Source of the DNA: Methanoregulaceae archaeon
Lineage (GTDB): Archaea; Halobacteriota; Methanomicrobia; Methanomicrobiales; Methanospirillaceae
Assembly (NCBI GenBank): GCA_028679405.1
Contig: JAJRBP010000081.1
Span: 1-10,483 of the forward strand
Direction: 5' to 3'
DNA length: 10,483 bases
Shown one piece after another: positions 1 through 4,709 of the stretch; the first letter of the stretch is position 1, and each line of letters begins with the position of its first letter. Below the pieces are notes generated by a model that was not told where the DNA came from, made no database searches, and worked only from the letters and a program-made list of their open reading frames with translations. The position numbers and the translations under genes were made by a program.

Positions 1-46
1 TTGTCTTCCTGCTCATTCATCTCCATTACCCCAGGAGGCGGTATCG

Positions 47-71
47 CACCCGGCCCGGGCGGGTGTTTTTT
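47..71 (+). terminator. Hairpin plus T6 run, terminator-like
   Basis: CACCCG (47-52) pairs perfectly with CGGGTG (60-65) across a 7-nt loop, and six T residues (66-71) follow at once. This is the form of an intrinsic terminator for a plus-strand transcript entering from the left. No stop codon lies between position 1 and the hairpin in any plus frame, so the gene it serves must end before the window or the hairpin has another role. It would also lie in the leader of any minus-strand gene starting near 26. Confidence 0.5.
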
Positions 72-117
72 CAACGAATATCATACCGTTTAAGGTTCAT
101 TGTATTTTACTTTTGTT

Positions 118-131
118 AAAAGTTAACTTTT
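118..131. repeat. Perfect 14-bp AT-rich palindrome
   Basis: AAAAGTTAACTTTT is self-complementary over all 14 bases. A second, overlapping inverted repeat, GTTAA-AAG-TTAAC, occupies 115-127. The stretch 100-135 is far more AT-rich than its surroundings. It could be a protein-binding site or part of a promoter for a minus-strand gene starting near the left edge; a TATA-like CTTAAAC lies nearby at about 90-97 on that strand. Confidence 0.4.
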
Positions 132-352
132 TGACAGGAAATGGTAGCTTATCCGCCGGGAGACTCATCTTATTTAGTGGGAATCGCCATGCAGATTGGT
201 TTCACACAAATCGGGAGACTGTTCGGGCAGGGCTTATCACCCAAAATCATGGGATATGACGAAATCCACGATGCCGGAATGGTCTGATATGGTCTCGTGC
301 GGTAAATCTCCCGGTACAGTCCAAAGATTTCAGTGCATAAAGTGTTTAACCA

Positions 353-361
353 GTTTATATG
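353..361 (+). promoter_or_regulatory. TATA-like element, candidate promoter
   Basis: GTTTATATG fits an archaeal TATA box. Transcription from it would start near 380-385 on the plus strand. No protein gene follows; a T7 run at 548-554 could end such a transcript. The element is nearly symmetrical, so a minus-strand start near 330 is equally possible. Confidence 0.25.
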
Positions 362-395
362 TGGAAATGTTTTTTATGTAATCTGGCATTGATAA

Positions 396-416
396 TGTGT
401 CCACACAGTCTGTGTG
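396..416. repeat. Alternating inverted repeat TGTGT/ACACA/TGTGT
   Basis: CACACAG (402-408) and CTGTGTG (410-416) are perfect 7-bp arms around one central T. The left arm can instead pair with TGTGT at 396-400. The three segments give two mutually exclusive hairpins in RNA, or overlapping operator half-sites in DNA. No known family of sites is recognised. Confidence 0.35.
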
Positions 417-435
417 AGACTGAGGGTAATCTTTC

Positions 436-449
436 ATGACCATGGTCAT
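436..449. repeat. Palindromic element copy 1 (perfect)
   Basis: ATGACCATGGTCAT is a perfect 14-bp palindrome. It is the first of three related copies with consensus RTGACCANGGTYAY in the gene-free region. The shared ten bases CCATGGTCAT also occur at 7176-7185, in the promoter of the F420-type oxidoreductase gene. Confidence 0.45.
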
Positions 450-469
450 CCCGGCCCCAGATTAAGTGG

Positions 470-483
470 ATGACCACGGTTAT
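470..483. repeat. Palindromic element copy 2
   Basis: ATGACCACGGTTAT differs from copy 1 at two positions and lies 34 bp further on. The ATGACC arm is unchanged. Confidence 0.4.
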
Positions 484-560
484 GTTCGTGCAGATTCTAT
501 TCCTTTTTCGTTCTGTTCTGGAATTCCCCTCGCGAAATTGGGTGTGGTTTTTTTCCTGCC

Positions 561-574
561 GTGACCAGGGTTAC
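561..574. repeat. Palindromic element copy 3
   Basis: GTGACCAGGGTTAC fits the same RTGACCANGGTYAY pattern, 91 bp beyond copy 2. The outer G and C co-vary, so arm pairing is kept at the ends; this argues for selection on symmetry rather than on the exact bases. Confidence 0.35.
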
Positions 575-672
575 GTTGACGAACGGAATATGATGCTGCT
601 ATTTTCATGGAAAGCAGGAAATGGAAAAGAAGAGATCGGGATCTCCCCGGGTTTTCCGGCAGAAATTACTAT

Positions 673-1275
673 TCAGCTTCTCTTCTCGAGGAGCACCCGT
701 ATCTGCCTGAGTTCGTCGAGGATCTGCTGGTCTGTCGACCGGGGGGCAGATACGGAAGTCGCAGGGCCGGTTCCTGTCCCGTCTCCACCCGAGTGGCCAC
801 GTACCATCGTTCTTAAGAGTTCGCGGAGTTCCTCGGCATGCACGATCGCCTCGATCCTGATCTCCGGGACCGCCTGCCCCGAATAACCCGCGGTCTGGAT
901 CGACAGGGTGGAGATCTTCAGCCATCTCATGATCGGTCCCTGCCTGATATCGATGTTGGTGATCCGGTTATATGGCACAATCCCGGTCGCCCTGAACCAT
1001 ACCCCCCTCTTCCAGGAGAGCTCGTCCTCGCGGAGCTGGTAGAACATGCTCGCATAGTAGAGTCTGGTCCATAAAAGGAATAACACCAGGAGGACGAATA
1101 TCACGCCCAGAACAATCTCATGGACGAACAGCGGAACATCGGAGAAGGCCGTGAATGGCAGGTAGAAGATGAGAAGGAAGACCCCAACCGTGAGGATTGC
1201 CTCCACTGAAAACCAGGTGATTAATTGTAGCGAAGGTTTGAACGGTGTATTGAGCGGGAAATGCTCACTTGTCAT
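673..1275 (-). CDS. Two-helix membrane protein with bacterial PH domain (YdbS/DUF304-like)
   Basis: A 200-aa membrane protein. Two hydrophobic helices (about residues 19-40 and 50-70) are joined by a short loop. A bPH2-type domain follows at about 75-158, with the usual signature: Y-x-L-x-x-D-x-L near 79-86, a Trp-Lys-Arg-Gly turn, VPYNRIT at 100-106, GPIMRWL and a Thr-Ala-Gly segment near 128-130. A Gly/Thr-rich linker leads to a short amphipathic C-terminal helix (183-199). Family members (YdbS, YdbT) are membrane proteins of poorly known role, in some bacteria tied to membrane stress or bacteriocin tolerance; the job here is unknown. It lies 182 bp after the Cache-like gene on the same strand, has a weak ribosome binding site, and may have its own promoter near 1380. 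Family call firm, function open. Confidence 0.85.
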   Translation of the reverse strand: MTSEHFPLNTPFKPSLQLITWFSVEAILTVGVFLLIFYLPFTAFSDVPLFVHEIVLGVIFVLLVLFLLWTRLYYASMFYQLREDELSWKRGVWFRATGIVPYNRITNIDIRQGPIMRWLKISTLSIQTAGYSGQAVPEIRIEAIVHAEELRELLRTMVRGHSGGDGTGTGPATSVSAPRSTDQQILDELRQIRVLLEKRS

Positions 1276-1309
1276 AGGATATCATTCATGTGCAGCCGGA
1301 TAAGCATGT

Positions 1310-1326
1310 CGGACCGGGGTGGTCCG
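1310..1326 (-). promoter_or_regulatory. Hairpin in the leader of the PH-domain gene
   Basis: CGGACC (1310-1315) and GGTCCG (1321-1326) form a perfect 6-bp stem with a 5-nt loop, 35 bp before the start codon. There is no T-run directly after it on the minus strand, so it looks more like a leader structure than a terminator. Confidence 0.3.
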
Positions 1327-1375
1327 GCCTGGAATAACGAAGGAAAAAATAATCCGATGAGGATGAACAGTGAAG

Positions 1376-1383
1376 GATATAAC
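1376..1383 (-). promoter_or_regulatory. TATA-like element for the PH-domain gene
   Basis: Minus-strand GTTATATC would set a transcript start near 1355, giving a leader of about 80 nt that includes the hairpin at 1310-1326. Weak support; read-through from the PEGA/Cache pair is the alternative. Confidence 0.25.
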
Positions 1384-1413
1384 GAGACCGGCTGACGGAG
1401 CTCTTCTCTTCCG

Positions 1414-1419
1414 AAAAAA
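1414..1419 (-). terminator. T6 run after the PEGA/Cache operon
   Basis: Reading the minus strand, six T residues lie about 40 bp after the stop codon of the Cache-like gene. U-rich tracts alone often terminate archaeal transcription. A second T6 run is at 1344-1349. Confidence 0.35.
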
Positions 1420-1457
1420 CAGGCAATTGCTTTTTAAAATCGAAGGCGTCGGAAAAA

Positions 1458-2162
1458 TTAATCTTTTTCCCACTTTCCTGGTCCCGATTCAGTATTTGGG
1501 GAGAAAAAGCACTCCACTTTCCGCGATACTATCCAGAGGACACCAACAGTCAGGGCCATGGAAATGAGTGCAGCCAGCAGGATATACATTCCGGCGGTAA
1601 AGACCCAGTCCCGGTAGATCGATGCATCCATGTCGACCCCGAGCACAGCGGTGGTATTGCCCGAGGAACCTGAAACAGAATCGTCGACTGGTGCATAACC
1701 TGACATGAATGTACCCCACTTATCCGTGTAAGGGTTCTGGGAAGCAGTCGGCAGAGAAAGGGCCCCGAAGATCTCCATCCTGTCCGGTGAGTCGTAGGCT
1801 TCACCGATCCGGGCGCTCCCGGCCGGGTCGTCGAGGAAGAGGTCGTCTACCACGAATGTGATGTTCTGGTGGGAATCCACCCTCACGATATAGGCATTGG
1901 TAACCCGGTCATTCATGCTGCGCATGGTCCGGAGTTTTTTCACCACGGCGATGTACTTCGCAGAGAACTCATCGCCTGCACTGATGTCCTTCAGATCGCC
2001 TGCGTCAATCTGGGTAGCCATTACCCCTGCAACAGACCGGAGCTCGTTCCGCGTCGACTCCCTGATTCCCGTTTTCGCAACGTCGAATGCGTAGAGGGAG
2101 AGACCCGCTGTCACGATGATTAATATGACGGCTGCCACTGCCATCTTCTGGGAAAATTTCAT
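1458..2162 (-). CDS. Cache-like extracellular sensor protein without output domain
   Basis: A 234-aa membrane protein shaped like the sensory half of a chemoreceptor or histidine kinase. One helix at about 7-26, an extracellular domain at 27-188, and a second helix at about 189-212. The extracellular part ends in the pattern common to Cache domains of methanogen kinases: PYTDKWG at 144-150, SGYAPVDDS at 154-162, then AVLGVDMDA at 172-180. The protein stops about 22 residues after the second helix; no HAMP, kinase, PAS or methyl-accepting region follows, and I see no remnant of one in the 182 bp beyond the stop. Its ATG overlaps the TGA of the PEGA gene in ATGA, and a good Shine-Dalgarno (GGTGAT, 2169-2174) lies inside that gene's last codons. 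It may be a ligand-binding partner of the PEGA protein, or a truncated receptor that signals through another protein; both are inference. Confidence 0.75.
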   Translation of the reverse strand: MKFSQKMAVAAVILIIVTAGLSLYAFDVAKTGIRESTRNELRSVAGVMATQIDAGDLKDISAGDEFSAKYIAVVKKLRTMRSMNDRVTNAYIVRVDSHQNITFVVDDLFLDDPAGSARIGEAYDSPDRMEIFGALSLPTASQNPYTDKWGTFMSGYAPVDDSVSGSSGNTTAVLGVDMDASIYRDWVFTAGMYILLAALISMALTVGVLWIVSRKVECFFSPNTESGPGKWEKD

Positions 2163-3829
2163 CTCAATATCACCTTCTTTTTGAAAAACATGATCGAAAG
2201 TGCTCCGAAAACTCCAATGACCGTCACCAGTGATCCGGTTCCGGATCTGGTCGCGGGGGGCGTCGCAGGCAGGAGTGTCACGGTCAGCGGAACGGAGCTC
2301 CCGGCGCTCACCGAAACGGTATTCACCGAGTCCTGGTATCCCAGGGCTTTAAGCATGACGGTGCGTGTCCCCGGAAGGACCGACTGAAGAGTAGTGGGGG
2401 TATAACCCATGAACACATTATCGAGATAGATTTCAGAACCGGTGGGAGACGATATGACACTGATCTCACCCCCGCCGGGAACCTGTGTGGGTGAAGGACC
2501 GGATGGAGTGAGGATTGCAGGCACGTAGGCTTCAGTATTTGCCACAACCGGGACGGTGGTCTGGTAGTCATTGTATCCCTGGAGCGAGAGCCGGAGTGAA
2601 TGTGCCCCGGGCATCACCCCGTTTATCGTGAACGATCCTGACGAGTCGGTCTGGCCTTTATAGGCATTATCGAAGTAAACGTTCGCCCCGGTGGGATTTG
2701 ACGAGATCGTTACCCACCCGTACACCTGGGACGACGAGAGCTGCGCATTCATTGTCTGGCGGGTATTTGCAGTGACGTACACCGTATTCGACCAGTCGCT
2801 GTACCCGGACATCCGTATGAGGACGTTATGGTTTCCGGGAAATAGTGACACGGTGATCGGTGTCACCCCGCGGTAGGAGTTATCAACCGAGACCTGGGCT
2901 CCGCCCGGTACGGATGTGAAATACACATCACCGGTGTCCCGTGGCGGCGGCGGTGAGGATTTGAGCTGGGCGTAGAACGCCGATGTCTGGCTGGCGTATA
3001 CGGTCACGTACTGCGAGACCGAAGTATATCCGTCCAGTTTTGCCGCGACGGTGTAGGTCTGCGGAGACAGCTGATCGATCGTCAGCGGCGAGTAACCCCT
3101 GTATTCACCGTTCAGATAGATCGCAGCTCCTGAAGGGCTCGTGGAAGCCGAGATCGACCCGGTGGAAGGGGGAAGTGGAGTCAGGGTTGCATAGAGGTCG
3201 ACGCTCTCCCCTGGTCCTGGCCACCGGTCGACCTGACCGGTGTACGTCTGGTAACCTGGTTTCCGGATGGTGAATGTCAGGTAGGGCGACCATGTGGTGC
3301 CGACCTCGACCGTACATACCCCCTGCTGGACCGTACATCCAGGTTTGCCTGAGTCAAAGGTGACCGAAGCACCGTCTACATTACAATGGGTAATGATCCA
3401 TCCCGTACCCGGGGCGATAGTGATTGTTGTGACAGGCCTGGTCGGGGGGATGGTGAACGTCGTGAAGGGGATCGTCGTGGGAGCGGTCGTGATGGTGGTC
3501 GGGGGCCGTGTCGTCGGTGCCGTTGTGGGTGCGTACGGGACAAGCGAAAGATCGATGCCCTTCTGCTCCCCGGAATTCAGGTTGAACGTCTCCCCGGCAG
3601 CCTGGTACCCGATGAGAGTTGCGGTGAGGCTGTGCCTCCCCGCCGGGAGTTCGATGCCGGCCACCGGCGTCGTCCCGTATTCAGTACCATCGATCACGAC
3701 CGAGGCTCCCAAAGGGATCGAGGTAACAGTGACATACCCCACGTCTGCTCCGGGCATCTGCGCAGTTACCGCCTGCGAGACAAGGACAGAAAGCGCGAGG
3801 ATCAGGGCGAACGCCCATCTTCTGTTCAC
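2159..3829 (-). CDS. PEGA-repeat surface protein
   Basis: A 556-aa exported protein. I place the start at the GTG at 3829: AGGAGATGAT (3833-3842) precedes it at good spacing, a TATA box lies about 45 bp upstream, and the signal peptide (about 1-23, ending VTAQ) follows directly; the longer open frame to 3946 lacks this. PEGA domains lie at about 30-98, 223-290, 299-364, 370-440 and 454-520, each with the typical Pro-x-Gly-Ala-x-Val then Asp-Asn or Asp-Gly turn and a late Gly-Tyr. A Thr/Pro linker fills 99-140; the segment 141-218 is a divergent PEGA-like unit with three Cys (149, 165, 172). A C-terminal helix (533-548) and a Lys-rich tail anchor it. No PGF-CTERM motif is seen. PEGA domains are surface beta-sandwiches of the archaeal envelope, binding partners mostly unknown. 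The next gene overlaps it by 4 bp. Confidence 0.88.
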   Translation of the reverse strand: MNRRWAFALILALSVLVSQAVTAQMPGADVGYVTVTSIPLGASVVIDGTEYGTTPVAGIELPAGRHSLTATLIGYQAAGETFNLNSGEQKGIDLSLVPYAPTTAPTTRPPTTITTAPTTIPFTTFTIPPTRPVTTITIAPGTGWIITHCNVDGASVTFDSGKPGCTVQQGVCTVEVGTTWSPYLTFTIRKPGYQTYTGQVDRWPGPGESVDLYATLTPLPPSTGSISASTSPSGAAIYLNGEYRGYSPLTIDQLSPQTYTVAAKLDGYTSVSQYVTVYASQTSAFYAQLKSSPPPPRDTGDVYFTSVPGGAQVSVDNSYRGVTPITVSLFPGNHNVLIRMSGYSDWSNTVYVTANTRQTMNAQLSSSQVYGWVTISSNPTGANVYFDNAYKGQTDSSGSFTINGVMPGAHSLRLSLQGYNDYQTTVPVVANTEAYVPAILTPSGPSPTQVPGGGEISVISSPTGSEIYLDNVFMGYTPTTLQSVLPGTRTVMLKALGYQDSVNTVSVSAGSSVPLTVTLLPATPPATRSGTGSLVTVIGVFGALSIMFFKKKVILR

Positions 3830-3832
3830 GGT

Positions 3833-3842
3833 ATCATCTCCT
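3833..3842 (-). promoter_or_regulatory. Strong ribosome binding site that fixes the PEGA start
   Basis: Minus-strand AGGAGATGAT matches the archaeal Shine-Dalgarno consensus with one mismatch, its GGAG core 8 nt before the GTG at 3829. The farther ATG at 3946 lies upstream of the promoter and would put a charged stretch before the signal peptide. Confidence 0.7.
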
Positions 3843-3870
3843 ATGGATACTCCATTTATCCCGCTCCGCC

Positions 3871-3879
3871 TATATATTT
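3871..3879 (-). promoter_or_regulatory. TATA box of the PEGA/Cache operon
   Basis: Minus-strand AAATATATA is a near-ideal archaeal TATA box, preceded by a purine-rich segment. A start about 25 nt downstream, near 3850, gives a leader of about 20 nt that just includes the ribosome binding site. Confidence 0.65.
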
Positions 3880-3993
3880 GACCTTCTTTTGATGAACGGG
3901 CCCGGGTGATAACGGGATCAAAACTTTTCCGGACAGAGTGATTCAACGGGATGCAGGAGTGTCTGCCTCTGTACTCATATAAAATTAGTAATA

Positions 3994-4467
3994 TCAGAAG
4001 GAGAACGCAGGAATCCGTAGTGTGGATGAAACCGGCCGGAAGGCTGCAGAGAGGTCTGCCAGGATCCCGGGCTGCTCCGGAAACAGTAAGCCCGACGGGG
4101 CGACGGGAGCGAACGGAACCTGGAATCCCTGCGACGATTCCGAGAGGGTGAAGAGGCCGGCCGGGTCTGTCCGCCGGTAGTTCCAGGTGGTGCTTTCATT
4201 ATAGGTCACCATGTCGAGAATTGTATGAGCGGCATAATCATACTGCAGGGGACTGGTACTTTCCTGTTGTTCCCACGAGTGAGGTAAGCCATCAGGTCCC
4301 GACCAGATCAGGCGCTCGGACTGGTTCATGATCACGTCACCCGAGACCTCTGAGTGGATATCGATGAAGGAAAATCCTGCGGGAGAAGAGGACTCGGCAA
4401 CGGCAGGGAATGCGACCACGGCAGCGAGCAGGAGGGCAGCGGTCACGGAGATGCAGACTGGTTTCAT
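3994..4467 (-). CDS. Small secreted protein of unknown function
   Basis: A 157-aa protein that I do not recognise. A clear signal peptide (1-24: Lys near the start, an Ala/Leu/Val core, AVA before the likely cut) leads to a mature part of about 133 residues with no Cys, no membrane helix and no named motif; it is rich in Ser, Thr, Pro and aromatic residues, with Trp at 55, 65 and 95. Potential N-glycosylation sequons (Asn-Gln-Ser at 48, Asn-Glu-Ser at 90) are present. It sits between the membrane cyclase and the PEGA operon on the same strand, with about 240 bp before it and 164 bp after it, so it is probably its own unit. The ribosome binding site is weak (AGGCGAT, 4472-4478). Coding status rests on the signal peptide, start, length and strand context; function unknown. 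Confidence 0.65.
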   Translation of the reverse strand: MKPVCISVTAALLLAAVVAFPAVAESSSPAGFSFIDIHSEVSGDVIMNQSERLIWSGPDGLPHSWEQQESTSPLQYDYAAHTILDMVTYNESTTWNYRRTDPAGLFTLSESSQGFQVPFAPVAPSGLLFPEQPGILADLSAAFRPVSSTLRIPAFSF

Positions 4468-4531
4468 GGGTATCGCCTGTACATGGTTGCGATTGGGAGG
4501 AACCGCCTTACCAATACAATGACCACCACCG

Positions 4532-4538
4532 ATTAAAT
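4532..4538 (-). promoter_or_regulatory. TATA-like element before the small secreted protein gene
   Basis: Minus-strand ATTTAAT would start transcription near 4510 and give a leader of about 40 nt. The element reads ATTAAAT on the plus strand and could equally serve the short reading frame at 4571-4642. Confidence 0.35.
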
Positions 4539-4570
4539 GGCTTCTGGTGACAGAACAGGGAGGTTATACA

Positions 4571-4642
4571 ATGTATCCGGTAGGTTTCCACGCGACATCA
4601 GTCGCCACGATCCCTGGTCTCCCGCGGGTCGGCCGAATTTAA
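4571..4642 (+). CDS. Possible 23-residue small ORF with strong ribosome binding site
   Basis: ATG at 4571 is preceded by GGAGGT (4559-4564) with 6-nt spacing, the best Shine-Dalgarno match in the window. The frame has 23 codons and ends in TAA at 4640-4642. The product (starting MYPVGFHAT and ending VGRI) resembles no family I know. A TATA-like ATTAAAT at 4532-4538 would start transcription close to the Shine-Dalgarno. It lies antisense to nothing coding, in the spacer between two minus-strand genes. It may be a real small protein, a leader peptide without a partner, or chance. Confidence 0.25.
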   Translation: MYPVGFHATSVATIPGLPRVGRI

Positions 4643-4683
4643 GTGGGCTTCAGCCGTCATGTTTTTCATCGTATCCGCATTCG

Positions 4684-4698
4684 AAAAAGGGCATGCCC
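4684..4698 (-). terminator. Terminator candidate after the membrane cyclase gene
   Basis: On the minus strand the palindrome GGGCATGCCC (4689-4698) is followed directly by five T residues (4684-4688), 11 bp after the stop codon of the cyclase gene. The hairpin is short, but placement and T-run fit an archaeal terminator. Confidence 0.45.
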
Positions 4699-4709
4699 GG
4701 TCAGGTGGA

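Larger units (their letters stand above)
1..672. other. Gene-free left region with regulatory-looking elements
   Basis: I see no convincing protein gene here. The plus-strand frames that are open read as unordered sequence rich in Cys, Trp and Arg without domain character, and the longest (from 470) runs antisense into the PH-domain gene. All three plus frames are open at the left edge, so the end of an upstream gene cannot be placed. On the minus strand an ATG at 26 (and one at 20, same frame) begins a frame that leaves the window; it has acidic residues but only a few codons, so I do not call it. What can be seen is a terminator-like hairpin at 47-71, an AT-rich palindrome at 118-131, a TATA-like element at 353-361, an alternating inverted repeat at 396-416, three related 14-bp palindromes between 436 and 574, and a T7 run at 548-554. 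Confidence 0.5.

Noticed and set aside
470..886. Plus-strand open frame of 138 codons
   Set aside because: It overlaps the PH-domain gene antisense, and its product is an unordered mix rich in Arg, Ser, Phe and Trp with no domain pattern.
3294..3881. Plus-strand open frame of 195 codons opposite the PEGA gene
   Set aside because: It is the mirror of the Thr/Pro linker and first PEGA repeat; the Val/Gly runs come from the antisense of Thr and Pro codons.
3830..3946. Longer N terminus for the PEGA protein starting at 3946
   Set aside because: It would cross the TATA box and put 39 charged residues before a clear signal peptide; the GTG at 3829 has a strong ribosome binding site.
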